NCBI RefSeq assembly: GCF_002015085.1
Contig: NZ_MUXW01000005.1
Coordinates: 1-64,000, forward strand
Direction of reading: 5' to 3'
DNA: 64,000 nt
From: Glaesserella parasuis
Lineage (GTDB): Bacteria > Pseudomonadota > Gammaproteobacteria > Enterobacterales > Pasteurellaceae
Shown: in pieces, positions 33,183 to 42,606 of the stretch
Position numbering within the stretch: the first letter of the stretch is position 1
Layout of the letters: every line of letters begins with the position of its first letter
Program-made: the position numbers and the translations under genes
The notes under the pieces: generated by a model
The model's input: only the letters and a program-made list of their open reading frames with translations
What the model was told of the DNA's origin: nothing
Databases searched by the model: none

Positions 33183-34622
33183 TTATTCTACGCGTAAGAT
33201 GCGGCAAGTATTTGTACCACCTTCTTTTAACTCATCACCATGAGTTAGTAGCACTAAATCTCCGGTCATTAAGTAGCCTTGTTCTTTCAGTAGAGCGATT
33301 GCTTTTTTCGCACCTTCAATAGTACGGCTGTCTTGATCGTAATGAACTGGGGTTACACCACGGTATAACGCACAACGATTTAACGCTTGTTCGTTACGAG
33401 AAAGGGCATAGATTGGTAAGCCTGAGCTGATACGGCTCATTAATTTTGCGGTTTCACCTGAGTTGGTTAATGCGATAATTGCAGAAACGCCTTCTAAGTG
33501 GTTTGCAGTGTACATTGCAGACATTGCCACAGCTTCATCTACATTTTCAAATTTACCTTCCATACGGTGACGTGAAACATTGATGCTTGGCATTGTTTCA
33601 GCACCTAAACAGACTTCCGCCATTGATTTTACTGTTTCAACTGGGTAGTCGCCGTTTGCCGTTTCACCTGAAAGCATTACCGCGTCAGTGCCATCTAATA
33701 CTGCGTTTGCTACGTCCATAACTTCTGCACGGGTTGGCATTGGTTTTTTGATCATTGATTCCATCATTTGCGTTGCGGTAATTACAACACGGTTCAATTT
33801 GCGTGAACGACGGATAAGTTTTTTCTGAACGCCAACTAATGCTGCGTCACCGATTTCAACACCTAAGTCACCACGAGCCACCATAATAACGTCTGCACCT
33901 AAAATGATGTCGTTCATTGCTTCTTCAGTTGCAACGGTTTCAGCACGTTCTACTTTAGCGACAATTTTAGTGTCTAATCCCGCTTCTTTTGCTAATTGAC
34001 GAGCATAGTTTAAATCTGCACTTGATTGTGGGAAAGATACCGCTAGGTAATCCACGCCAATTTTCGCTGCAAGTTTAATATCTTCTTTATCTTTGTCCGT
34101 TAATGCTGGAGCAGATAAACCGCCACCTAATTTGTTGATACCTTTGTTGTTTGATAATGGACCGCCCACGATAACTTCAGTAAATACTTTAGCGCCGTCA
34201 ATAGAAAGCACTTTTAATTGAACGTTACCATCATCTAATAAAAGAATATCGCCTGGAACGACATCGTTTGGTAGGTTTTTATAGTCTAAACCAACCGCTT
34301 CTTGATGACCTTCGCCTTTTGGTAATTCTGCATCTAAGGTAAATTTATCACCGATGTTTAAGAAAATTTTGCCTTCTTTGAAGGTAGAAACACGGATTTT
34401 AGGGCCTTGTAAGTCACCTAAAATCGCAACGTGTTTGCCTAAACGTTTTGCAATTTCACGCACTTTTTCTGCACGAGAGATATGATCTTCAGGCACACCG
34501 TGAGAAAAGTTCATACGAACCATATTTGCACCAGCAGCAATGATTTTTTCTAACGTATTGCCACGATCTGTAGCTGGACCCATTGTACAAACGATTTTGG
34601 TTCTTCTGAGTTTACGAGACAT
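33183..34622 (-). CDS. pykA: Pyruvate kinase II
   Basis: Converts phosphoenolpyruvate and ADP to pyruvate and ATP. It has 479 residues, close to E. coli PykA (480). MRKTKIVCTMGPAT-type start (RRTKIVCTMGPATDRG), VRMNFSHG, the catalytic lysine in IVAKVER, GDLGVEI and VMLSGETANGDYP are all in place. PykA-type enzymes respond to AMP and sugar phosphates. It is monocistronic, facing hxuA across a shared terminator. Confidence 0.97.
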   Translation of the reverse strand: MSRKLRRTKIVCTMGPATDRGNTLEKIIAAGANMVRMNFSHGVPEDHISRAEKVREIAKRLGKHVAILGDLQGPKIRVSTFKEGKIFLNIGDKFTLDAELPKGEGHQEAVGLDYKNLPNDVVPGDILLLDDGNVQLKVLSIDGAKVFTEVIVGGPLSNNKGINKLGGGLSAPALTDKDKEDIKLAAKIGVDYLAVSFPQSSADLNYARQLAKEAGLDTKIVAKVERAETVATEEAMNDIILGADVIMVARGDLGVEIGDAALVGVQKKLIRRSRKLNRVVITATQMMESMIKKPMPTRAEVMDVANAVLDGTDAVMLSGETANGDYPVETVKSMAEVCLGAETMPSINVSRHRMEGKFENVDEAVAMSAMYTANHLEGVSAIIALTNSGETAKLMSRISSGLPIYALSRNEQALNRCALYRGVTPVHYDQDSRTIEGAKKAIALLKEQGYLMTGDLVLLTHGDELKEGGTNTCRILRVE

Positions 34623-34749
34623 TATTCAATTACTCCATTGTTTAAATTGTGAAAAATAGAAATCTTTTATCTGTTGCTTGCAACAACAAAAAACGCCGTG
34701 CATTATACGCCTAAAAGTGTTCTGTTTAAACCACGAAGAGGATAAACCG

Positions 34750-35241
34750 ATGAATATTTGGATCATGCGACACGGCAAAGCAGGTTTCAATGCCCCAACT
34801 GATGCACAGAGAAACTTAACTGAACAGGGTAAATTGATGGCATATCAACAAGGGCAATGGCTTGCAAAAAGGCTTGAAAATCAACAAATTAAATTAGATA
34901 AAGTGATCATTAGCCCCTACCTTCGCACACAGCAAACGGCACAAGCCGTAGAACAAGGTATGCAAGCGGTCAACACTATGCAAAGTTTTGCAAATCTTGC
35001 GGAAACATGGGAAGAGATTACCCCTGACGGAAATCCCGACACAGTGATTGATTATCTTGCATTTCTACGAGAAGAGGGAGCGAAGCATGTGCTGATTATC
35101 TCTCACTTGCCCCTTGTCTTTGACTTAGTCTATCAACTAACACAGCAGAGAGTACATTTTTCTCCTGCGGTTATAGCAGAAATATCCAAGGTTGAAGGGA
35201 AAAACCATCTGTCCGTTATTGTTCCTAGAAATTCACAATAA
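34750..35241 (+). CDS. sixA: Phosphohistidine phosphatase SixA
   Basis: A small histidine phosphatase of the phosphoglycerate-mutase-like superfamily. In E. coli it removes phosphate from His of ArcB HPt and of the nitrogen PTS protein NPr. It has 163 residues. The catalytic RHG motif is at the start (IWIMRHGKAG), and the second His is in LIISHLPLVFDL. The start at 34750 is chosen because GAAGAGG lies upstream and the family begins with this MNIWIMRHG. The reading is open further upstream, but without such a site. It is divergent from pykA. Confidence 0.93.
   Translation: MNIWIMRHGKAGFNAPTDAQRNLTEQGKLMAYQQGQWLAKRLENQQIKLDKVIISPYLRTQQTAQAVEQGMQAVNTMQSFANLAETWEEITPDGNPDTVIDYLAFLREEGAKHVLIISHLPLVFDLVYQLTQQRVHFSPAVIAEISKVEGKNHLSVIVPRNSQ
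34972..34981 (+). other. DNA-uptake signal core inside sixA
   Basis: GCAAGCGGTC followed by CAACACTATGCAAAGTTTTG, matching the Apl-type uptake signal with its T/A-rich extension. It differs from ACAAGCGGTC by one base. Confidence 0.6.
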
Positions 35242-35250
35242 ACCCTAAAA

Positions 35251-35266
35251 TGTGATCTTAGTCACA
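35251..35266. promoter_or_regulatory. CRP binding site upstream of uhpT
   Basis: TGTGATCTTAGTCACA contains perfect TGTGA-N6-TCACA half-sites. It lies ~123 bases before the uhpT start and 10 bases after the sixA stop, so catabolite control of uhpT is likely. Confidence 0.85.
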
Positions 35267-35388
35267 AAATACAGTTAACGGTATCTAAACTAGGAAATTT
35301 TCTTATTCTATTTAGGGGATTCTCTCAAGGAGCAATGAAATAATTTTCTTAAAATTTAAACATCTTTTTAAAAATATCAGAGGAAATT

Positions 35389-36753
35389 ATGTTTTCATTT
35401 TTAGCTGAAGTTAGACGCCCAGTCTTAGATCTATCCCTAGAAGAAAGACGGAAAATGTGGTTCAAACCTTTTATGCAATCTTATTTAGTTGTATTTATCG
35501 GTTATATGGCAATGTACTTGATTCGTAAGAATTTCAACATCGCACAAAATGATATGATCGAAACTTACGGTTTAACTAAAACAGATTTAGGACTTATTGG
35601 CTTAGGTTTTTCAATTACTTATGGTATTGGGAAAACCGTAGTCTCTTATTATGCTGATGGTAAAAATACAAAACAATTTGTACCATTTATGCTTATTCTT
35701 TCAGCTATCTGTATGCTTGGCTTTAGTGCTAGTATGGGAGGAGGGAGCATTGCACTGTTCTTAATGATTTCATTCTATGCACTTAGTGGCTTTTTCCAAA
35801 GTACAGGGGGATCATCTAGCTACTCCACAATTACTAAATGGACGCCTAGAAAGAAACGAGGAACATTTTTGGGTTTCTGGAATTTATCACACAATGTAGG
35901 TGGTGCGGCAGCTGCTGGAGTTGCATTATTCGGAGCTAATGTCTTCTTTAATGGACATGTCATTGGAATGTTTGTATTTCCATCAATTATTGCATTAATT
36001 ATTGGATTTATAGGATTACGCTATGGTTCTGATTCTCCTGAGGCATATGGTTTAGGTAAAGCGGAAGAATTATTTGGGGAGGAAATTAGTGAGGAAGATC
36101 GTAATACTGAAGAAAATCAACTGACCAAATGGCAGATATTTGTTCAATATGTATTAAGAAATAAAGTTATTTGGCTACTATGCTTTGCTAACATTTTTCT
36201 ATATATTGTTCGTATTGGTATTGATCAGTGGTCCCCAGTATATGCCTATCAAGAATTAGGATTTTCAAAAGATGCTGCTATTTCCGGTTTTGCTCTATTT
36301 GAAGTCGGGGCATTAGTGGGTACATTCTTATGGGGATATTTATCTGATTTAGCAAATGGTCGTCGTGCCTTAACCGCTTGTATTGCCCTAGGTCTGATTG
36401 TTTTTACTCTTGAGTTCTATCAGTTTGCAACTAATGAATTTATGTATTTAACGGCATTGTTTGCTTTAGGCTTTTTAGTATTTGGTCCTCAATTACTGAT
36501 TGGCGTGGCTGCTGTTGGGTTTGTCCCTAAAAAAGCAATTGCTGTTGCTGATGGTGTGAAAGGTACCTTTGCTTACTTAATTGGAGATAGTTTTGCAAAA
36601 CTAGGATTAGGAATGATTGCTGACGGTACTCCAATTTTTGGTCTAACCGGATGGAGTGGTACTTTTGCAGCACTTCATGCATCAGCAATTACTTGTATTG
36701 GATTGTTAGCCTTCGTTGCAATCGCAGAAGAGAAAAAAATTCGTAAAAGATAG
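35389..36753 (+). CDS. uhpT: Hexose-6-phosphate antiporter UhpT
   Basis: An inner-membrane major-facilitator antiporter that imports glucose-6-phosphate and other hexose phosphates in exchange for phosphate. It has 454 residues (463 in E. coli) with twelve membrane segments. Sequence such as MWFKPFMQSYLVVFIGY, IRKNFNIAQNDMI, FFQSTGGSSSYSTITKWTPR, and VFGPQLLIGVAAVGFVPKKA is nearly identical to UhpT. It is preceded by a CRP site, AGAGG before the start, and followed by its own terminator before uhpA. In E. coli uhpT is the last gene (uhpABCT); here it comes first. Confidence 0.97.
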   Translation: MFSFLAEVRRPVLDLSLEERRKMWFKPFMQSYLVVFIGYMAMYLIRKNFNIAQNDMIETYGLTKTDLGLIGLGFSITYGIGKTVVSYYADGKNTKQFVPFMLILSAICMLGFSASMGGGSIALFLMISFYALSGFFQSTGGSSSYSTITKWTPRKKRGTFLGFWNLSHNVGGAAAAGVALFGANVFFNGHVIGMFVFPSIIALIIGFIGLRYGSDSPEAYGLGKAEELFGEEISEEDRNTEENQLTKWQIFVQYVLRNKVIWLLCFANIFLYIVRIGIDQWSPVYAYQELGFSKDAAISGFALFEVGALVGTFLWGYLSDLANGRRALTACIALGLIVFTLEFYQFATNEFMYLTALFALGFLVFGPQLLIGVAAVGFVPKKAIAVADGVKGTFAYLIGDSFAKLGLGMIADGTPIFGLTGWSGTFAALHASAITCIGLLAFVAIAEEKKIRKR

Positions 36754-36770
36754 AATATGCTGAGTAACAA

Positions 36771-36801
36771 GAATACGGTGGACTTTTCCACCGTATTTTT
36801 T
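36771..36801 (+). terminator. Terminator behind uhpT
   Basis: AATACGGTGGA and TCCACCGTATT form a stem followed by TTTTTA. It separates uhpT from uhpABC, which therefore has its own promoter or depends on readthrough. Confidence 0.88.
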
Positions 36802-36835
36802 ATAGAAATACGCTATTATTAATTGGAAGGATTTT

Positions 36836-37441
36836 ATGATTCATGTTGTTCTTATTGATGATCATGTCATTGTACGCTCTGGTTTTTCTCAACTCCTTTC
36901 TTTAGAGAGTGACGTTACTGTTATTGGAGAATTTTCTTCTGCTAAAGAAGCTCGTCAACATTTACCTTATTTAAAACCTCATGTATGTATTATTGATATT
37001 TCAATGCCAGATGAAAGTGGCTTAGATTTATTAAAAGATATACCGTCAGGTATCCACTGTATTATGCTAAGTGTAAATGACTCAGATTTAATTATAAAAA
37101 AAGCGTTAGAATTAGGAGCAAAAGGGTATTTAAGCAAACGATGTAATCCTGGTGAGTTAATTCAAGCGGTTAAAACAGTATGCTCAGGAGGTGTATATCT
37201 AATGCCAGAACTAACCACAAAATTAGTTTCATCTAAACAGTCTAATCTGGTAGGGCAATTAACAAAAAGAGAAAGGGAAATTTGTGAGTTATTAATCTTA
37301 GGTTTTGAACCAAAGGAAATAGGCGAAAAACTTAATTTGAGTTTTAAGACAGTACATGTTCATAGATCTAATGCAATAAATAAACTCAATGTCAAAAATA
37401 ATGTTGAATTAGCGAATTTATTAAATTCACAACTAAAATGA
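36836..37441 (+). CDS. uhpA: Response regulator UhpA
   Basis: A NarL/FixJ-type response regulator that activates uhpT when phosphorylated by UhpB. It has 201 residues. The receiver domain (about 1-118) has the phosphoacceptor Asp54 in CIIDISMPDESG and the Lys of GYLSKR. The LuxR-type HTH (about 135-195) reads LTKREREICELLILGFEPKEIGEKLNLSFKTVHVHRSN. The start is preceded by GGAAGG. It overlaps uhpB by 4 bases. Confidence 0.95.
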   Translation: MIHVVLIDDHVIVRSGFSQLLSLESDVTVIGEFSSAKEARQHLPYLKPHVCIIDISMPDESGLDLLKDIPSGIHCIMLSVNDSDLIIKKALELGAKGYLSKRCNPGELIQAVKTVCSGGVYLMPELTTKLVSSKQSNLVGQLTKREREICELLILGFEPKEIGEKLNLSFKTVHVHRSNAINKLNVKNNVELANLLNSQLK

Positions 37442-38931
37442 TATTTACTATATTATACTCTTGGTTTTTGATAATTTGTTCTTATTTCTGCTTATGGATA
37501 ATCTCAGATTATTTACTTTCAGATATTGTTTTGGCCTGTCTATTTTTGCCGTTTGCCTTACGTAGTGGTATTATATTGCATATTCAACCTAAATTCTGGC
37601 CTATTGTATATTGTTCTGAAATTAGTATATTGATTTTATTAAACTATTTATTTCCAGAAATATATCAATATTCTATTTTTATTTTAAGTATATGTAGTAT
37701 CCCAATTATTTACTTATCATATTTATACTATAGTGGAAATCAATGGAAAAAATTATCAATTCAACTTAGCACTATAGTTTCAATTAGTATGATCAATGCT
37801 GTAGCCATTTCCTCATCAGAATTTTACTTCACATTTCTTGTAAGTTTTACTGGTGGGGTATTGATTGTTCCTGCTTGCTATTTAATCAATGAGTTTTTAT
37901 TTAAGACTGAATGGCTTCCTCTTACTTCTTCTCTAATAAAGAAGTCGGTAACTTTAAGAATAAAGCACATTTTTATTTATATTTTACTATTTGTTTTAAA
38001 TATCTATATTCAAATGAAATTGCCAGATACCTTCTATAGGTTTGCTTTATTCTACCTTGCAATCCCTATTATATTATTAGCTTTTCAGTATGGTTGGCAA
38101 GGTGCATTTTTAGGAGTCCTTCTTAATAGTATAGCACTTATTGGTACTACACATAGTTTTTCTAATCTCACTATAGCTGATTTATTACTATCTATTTCAA
38201 CCCAAACTATCACAGGAATATTTCTAGGGCTTGCGATTCAAGATCAGCGTAACTTGAACCAGAGTTTATCAATAGAATTAAATAAAAATAGATTACTAAC
38301 TCGGCAGCTGATTAATACTGAAGAAACTATTCGTCAAGAAATCTCTAGAGAATTACACGATGAGGTCGGGCAAAATATTACAGCCATTAGAACTCAAGCA
38401 AACATTTTAAAAAGGATTGCACCTAATTATGAAAAAATATCAACCACAATAGAGCAATTATCTCTTAATATTTATGATACAACAAAAGTACTACTAAATC
38501 GAATTCGACCTCGTCTACTTGATGATTTAGATTTACCCCAAGCTATTGAGAATCTATTTATTGAACTAAATTTTCAAGATAATCAAATTGATACTGAATT
38601 AATATGGAAAAATGATCAAAATTTAAAATTAGAACATATTCTGGAAATTACTATATATAGATTATGTCAAGAAAGTTTGAATAACATTATAAAATATGCT
38701 AAAGCAAATAAGGTAAAAATAGAAATTGAAATAAAAAATAATATACATATTATTATTACAGATAACGGGGTTGGATTTGATACATATCAGATATTAACAG
38801 GATTTGGAATTCGTGGAATGCAAGAGAGAGTGAATATTTTATGTGGTACATTTGAAATTATCTCTATTCCTATTGAAAAAAATCCAATTCAACATGGAAC
38901 AACACTTATAGTTAATTTACCTTACGTATAA
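37438..38931 (+). CDS. uhpB: Sensor histidine kinase UhpB
   Basis: A membrane histidine kinase of the HisKA_3 family that, with UhpC, senses external glucose-6-phosphate. It has 497 residues. The N-terminal ~270 residues hold about eight membrane segments. The phosphoacceptor His307 is in RELHDEVGQNITAIRTQAN. The HATPase_c domain has the N-box LCQESLNNIIKYAKAN and G-box TDNGVGFDT and FGIRGMQERV. The codon use and base composition are AT-rich. It overlaps uhpA and is followed 5 bases later by uhpC. Confidence 0.93.
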   Translation: MIFTILYSWFLIICSYFCLWIISDYLLSDIVLACLFLPFALRSGIILHIQPKFWPIVYCSEISILILLNYLFPEIYQYSIFILSICSIPIIYLSYLYYSGNQWKKLSIQLSTIVSISMINAVAISSSEFYFTFLVSFTGGVLIVPACYLINEFLFKTEWLPLTSSLIKKSVTLRIKHIFIYILLFVLNIYIQMKLPDTFYRFALFYLAIPIILLAFQYGWQGAFLGVLLNSIALIGTTHSFSNLTIADLLLSISTQTITGIFLGLAIQDQRNLNQSLSIELNKNRLLTRQLINTEETIRQEISRELHDEVGQNITAIRTQANILKRIAPNYEKISTTIEQLSLNIYDTTKVLLNRIRPRLLDDLDLPQAIENLFIELNFQDNQIDTELIWKNDQNLKLEHILEITIYRLCQESLNNIIKYAKANKVKIEIEIKNNIHIIITDNGVGFDTYQILTGFGIRGMQERVNILCGTFEIISIPIEKNPIQHGTTLIVNLPYV

Positions 38932-38936
38932 AAATA

Positions 38937-40199
38937 ATGGAAAATCAAAGTCATAAAATTTATCACTACTGGCGACTACATATTATGATAGGAATGTATA
39001 TTGGTTATGCCGGCTTCTATTTGACTCGGAAAAGCTTTAATTATGTCGTTCCTACTCTAATTACTGATTTAGGCATTGATAAAAATAATATAGGGATAAT
39101 CTCAACATTATTCTACATAACCTATGGTATTTCAAAATTTATTTCAGGTGTTTACCTAGATAAAGAAAATCCTAAACATTTTATGGCTTATGGATTATTT
39201 CTTACAGGAATCACAAATATATTATTTGGCCTATCTAGCTCTGTTCTCATGTTTACTATATTGTGGGTTATTAATGCTTGGTTTCAAGGATGGGGATGGC
39301 CCTCTTGTTCTAAGTTACTAACAACTTGGTATTCAAGAAATGAAAGAGGCTTATGGTGGTCTATTTGGAATACTGCACACAATGTTGGTGGAGCGATGAT
39401 CCCATTAATTATTGGTTATCTCACCTTACATTATAGTTGGAGATATGGATTTATCGCCGCTGGAGGCTTAGCAATATTAATCAGTATATTCCTATTTTTT
39501 CGATTACAGAATACTCCAGAAACCATGGGATTACCTAGCATAGGAAAATGGCGCAATGATAACTTAGAGCTTGCTCAAGAGAAAGAAGGTAAATATCTCA
39601 CATGGAATAAGATCTTACATCAATATGTTTTTTTTAATAAATACATTTGGCTATTAGCATTAAGTTATGCTCTTGTTTATGTGGTTAGAACTGCCATTAA
39701 CGATTGGGGAAATATCTATTTAACTGAAAAATATCACTATGATCTTGTTTCTGCTAATAGCGCACTTTCACTCTTTGAAGTAGGAGGATTTATAGGATCT
39801 CTAGTTGCTGGTTGGGGATCAGATAAATTATTCGCTAGCAATCGTGGTCCAATGGCATTGTTATTTGCTATTGGTATTTTTTTCTCCATTATTGCAATGT
39901 GGCTTATGCCAAAAGAAAATTTCATATTACAAGCAGGAATTTTCTTTTCAGTAGGTTTTTTCGTATTTGGTCCTCAAATGCTTATTGGTATGGCAGCTGC
40001 TGAATGCTCCCATAAAAAAACTCCAGCTTCAGCAACAGGATTTGTGGGATTATTTGCATATTTAGGTGCTGCTATAGCTGGTTATCCTTTAGCATTAGTG
40101 ATGGAATCATACCACTGGTCCGGATTTTTTGTCGTGATTGCTTGTGCAGCCTCTGGCATCGCATTATTGCTATTGCCTTTCCTTAAAGCACAAAATTGA
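38937..40199 (+). CDS. uhpC: Glucose-6-phosphate sensor UhpC
   Basis: A transporter homologue of the OPA family that acts as a receptor: it binds external glucose-6-phosphate and controls UhpB. It has 420 residues with twelve membrane segments. The sequence resembles UhpT (TRKSFNYVVPTL, WFQGWGWPSCSKLLTTWY, VFGPQMLIGMAAAECSHKK), but the gene is clustered with uhpAB, and the N-terminus MENQSHKIYHYWRLHIMIG matches the UhpC type. Transport activity may remain, but the sensor role is the main one. Confidence 0.92.
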   Translation: MENQSHKIYHYWRLHIMIGMYIGYAGFYLTRKSFNYVVPTLITDLGIDKNNIGIISTLFYITYGISKFISGVYLDKENPKHFMAYGLFLTGITNILFGLSSSVLMFTILWVINAWFQGWGWPSCSKLLTTWYSRNERGLWWSIWNTAHNVGGAMIPLIIGYLTLHYSWRYGFIAAGGLAILISIFLFFRLQNTPETMGLPSIGKWRNDNLELAQEKEGKYLTWNKILHQYVFFNKYIWLLALSYALVYVVRTAINDWGNIYLTEKYHYDLVSANSALSLFEVGGFIGSLVAGWGSDKLFASNRGPMALLFAIGIFFSIIAMWLMPKENFILQAGIFFSVGFFVFGPQMLIGMAAAECSHKKTPASATGFVGLFAYLGAAIAGYPLALVMESYHWSGFFVVIACAASGIALLLLPFLKAQN

Positions 40200-40302
40200 C
40201 AAATTACCTATGAGTAAATAAAGCAATTAGTATTTTGGGATAAAGCCGAATAGAACACCGACTCATTCAGTGATTTGGTTAAAGATACGGATAATAAAAA
40301 AG

Positions 40303-40325
40303 TGGCTTAGCGCCACTTTTTATTA
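40303..40325. terminator. Terminator between uhpC and pfkA
   Basis: AAGTGGC pairs with GCCACTT, with A and T runs on both sides, so it can work for both convergent genes (uhpC plus, pfkA minus). It overlaps the pfkA stop codon. Confidence 0.85.
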
Positions 40326-41288
40326 GAATAATTTTCTAGAGGTATTAAAGATTTCTTCTTTAAACGGACGACGCATATTAGTGATTGCATCAATAATATC
40401 GTGGTGAACTAATTTTTCATTTTGAATACCCACACAACGACCACCGTAGCCTTGCATCAAGAGTTCTACTGCATAAACGCCCATACGAGAAGCTAAAATA
40501 CGGTCAAATGCACAAGGCGCACCACCACGTTGGGTATGGCCTAACACAGCAGCACGGGTTTCGTGGCCAAAGCGTTCTTCAATCTCTCTCGCTAATTGGT
40601 GTACATCTGTCATTAATTCTGTAATCGCAATAATTGCGTGACGTTTTCCTTTATTGAAACCATCTTCGATGTTGCGTATTAGTGACTCTTTATCAAAACC
40701 TTTTTCTGGAATGATAATGTATTCACAACCGCCTGCTAATGCCGCACTTAAGGTTAAATCACCACAGTGGCGCCCCATAATTTCAACGATAGAAATGCGT
40801 TGGTGAGAAGTTGAAGTATCACGCAAGCGGTCAATTGCTTCTAATGCGGTTTCAAGTGCTGTTTGGAAACCGATAGTGTAATCCGTGCCTGCAACGTCAT
40901 TATCAATAGTGCCAGGTAGACCGATACACGCAATGCCGTGTTCTTCGGTCAATAGTTTTGCCCCCATATAAGAGCCGTCACCGCCGATAACTACTAACGC
41001 ATCAATTTCATATTTTTTCAAGGTTTCTACACATTTTGCACGCACTTCTGGATTTTTAAATTCAGGGAAACGTGCAGAACCTAAGAATGTACCGCCACGG
41101 TTGATCACTTCAGACACTGAACGGCGTTCAAGTTTGATAACACGGTCGTGATATAAACCGTAATAACCGTCTTGAATACCATACACTTCTAAACCTTCAC
41201 TTAAACCCGCACGCACAACACCACGGATCGCTGCATTCATACCAGGCGCATCGCCGCCACTGGTTAATACTGCAATTTTTTTTACCAT
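40323..41288 (-). CDS. pfkA: ATP-dependent 6-phosphofructokinase
   Basis: Phosphorylates fructose-6-phosphate to fructose-1,6-bisphosphate, the control step of glycolysis. It has 321 residues (320 in E. coli). SGGDAPGMNAAIRG (nucleotide binding), GGDGSYMGA, the catalytic Asp in LPGTIDNDVAGTD, and IVEIMGRHCGDLTL are present. It is monocistronic and follows uhpC convergently, next to the gene set that supplies hexose phosphates. Confidence 0.97.
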   Translation of the reverse strand: MVKKIAVLTSGGDAPGMNAAIRGVVRAGLSEGLEVYGIQDGYYGLYHDRVIKLERRSVSEVINRGGTFLGSARFPEFKNPEVRAKCVETLKKYEIDALVVIGGDGSYMGAKLLTEEHGIACIGLPGTIDNDVAGTDYTIGFQTALETALEAIDRLRDTSTSHQRISIVEIMGRHCGDLTLSAALAGGCEYIIIPEKGFDKESLIRNIEDGFNKGKRHAIIAITELMTDVHQLAREIEERFGHETRAAVLGHTQRGGAPCAFDRILASRMGVYAVELLMQGYGGRCVGIQNEKLVHHDIIDAITNMRRPFKEEIFNTSRKLF

Positions 41289-41409
41289 ATCAATACCTAT
41301 AAATTTAATTTTAAAAAATAAATCAAAAAACTTGCAAAGATTACCCTATAACGCCCTTTCGTTCTAGCAGAAAATCGGGAAATTTACGATTTTTTGATCT
41401 AAGTTGAGA

Positions 41410-42606
41410 TTAATTTTCTAAAATGTCGAGAGCAAAATCTAATGCGGTAAAAAAGCGGTCAAGATCCGATTGAACATTGTAATGAGCAAGAGATATTCTC
41501 AAGGTGCCATTTTGCGCTAAATAACGTAAGTAGGGTTTGGCGCAATGTTCGCCACTACGCAAAGCGATCTGCTGCTCGGCTAAAATCGCCGCAATATCTG
41601 CGTGATGTTGATGATGAAAGACAAAGCTAATCGTTGGGCTTAAACACCCTTCCGCTAAAATACGGATATTGGGATAAGTCGCTAACCGCTGGCGAGCTTC
41701 TTTCGCAAGCTGATAAAGCGGTGAGTTTAAAGCTGAAAAATCCCATTTTTCCAACCACTCCAGCACCTCACCAAAAGCGATAATTCCTGCGATATTTGGT
41801 GTACCTGCTTCTAAACGATAAGGCAATGTTGCCATCGTGAGCTTTTGCTCAGTAATCTCTTGTAACATTTTTCCGCCAAATAAAAGAGGGCGGAGTTGCT
41901 CAAGGCTACTCAATTTCCCTGCTAATACGCCAACCCCAGTTGGTCCGTACATCTTATGTGCAGAGAACGCATAGAAATCGGCATCAAGTGCTTGTACATC
42001 AATTTGTTCACAACAGACCGCTTGTGCAACATCAAGCACAATTTTGGCTGAACATTGCTGACGAATAAGCGGTATCAATTGCTCTGCAGGCTGCCTAACC
42101 CCTGTTACATTTGACACCAAATTAAACGCAACGATTTTAGTGCGTTCTGATAAGGCTGTTTGTAGCATTTCAGGGGCAATCTGGTAGTTGCTATTAAGTG
42201 GCAGCACAATCAACCTCGCTTGTTTACGCTCAGCAAGTTGTTGCCACGGAATAAAATTAGCGTGATGTTCTGCCACAGAAATCACAATTTCATCACTAGC
42301 TTCAATACTGTCAGCTAAACCATTTGCGACCAAATTAAGTGAATGGGTTGTGCCACTTGTCCAGATAACCGCATCTCGTGTTGCAACATTGAAACGTTTT
42401 GCCACTAAATCCCTTGCTAATTCATAACGTTGCGTTTGAGGAAAATCATATTGACTACGGTGAACTGAACCAGATGAACGATAAAAATTGAGCGTTGCGT
42501 CTATCAACACTTTCGGTTTGAGTGTCGTTGCGGCAGTGTCTAAATATACCGCATCGGGATTATCTTGAAAAAAAGGGAAATAGGAACGAAAAGTGTGATT
42601 AATCAT
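41410..42606 (-). CDS. csdA: Cysteine desulfurase CsdA type
   Basis: A PLP enzyme that takes sulfur from cysteine for iron-sulfur clusters or tRNA thiolation. It has 398 residues and belongs to the SufS/CsdA group. YLDTAATTLKPKVLIDA at the start, the internal Schiff-base lysine in AFSAHKMYGPTGVG, and the active-site Cys in RSGEHCAKPYLR (short loop) distinguish it from IscS. No csdE or suf genes are adjacent. It overlaps the nuclease gene by 4 bases (ATGA), so the two are coupled. Confidence 0.9.
   Translation of the reverse strand: MINHTFRSYFPFFQDNPDAVYLDTAATTLKPKVLIDATLNFYRSSGSVHRSQYDFPQTQRYELARDLVAKRFNVATRDAVIWTSGTTHSLNLVANGLADSIEASDEIVISVAEHHANFIPWQQLAERKQARLIVLPLNSNYQIAPEMLQTALSERTKIVAFNLVSNVTGVRQPAEQLIPLIRQQCSAKIVLDVAQAVCCEQIDVQALDADFYAFSAHKMYGPTGVGVLAGKLSSLEQLRPLLFGGKMLQEITEQKLTMATLPYRLEAGTPNIAGIIAFGEVLEWLEKWDFSALNSPLYQLAKEARQRLATYPNIRILAEGCLSPTISFVFHHQHHADIAAILAEQQIALRSGEHCAKPYLRYLAQNGTLRISLAHYNVQSDLDRFFTALDFALDILEN

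Noticed and set aside
36836..40199. uhpABC as a nitrate or citrate two-component system
   Set aside because: The third gene is an OPA-transporter-like UhpC next to uhpT, which fits only the hexose-phosphate system.
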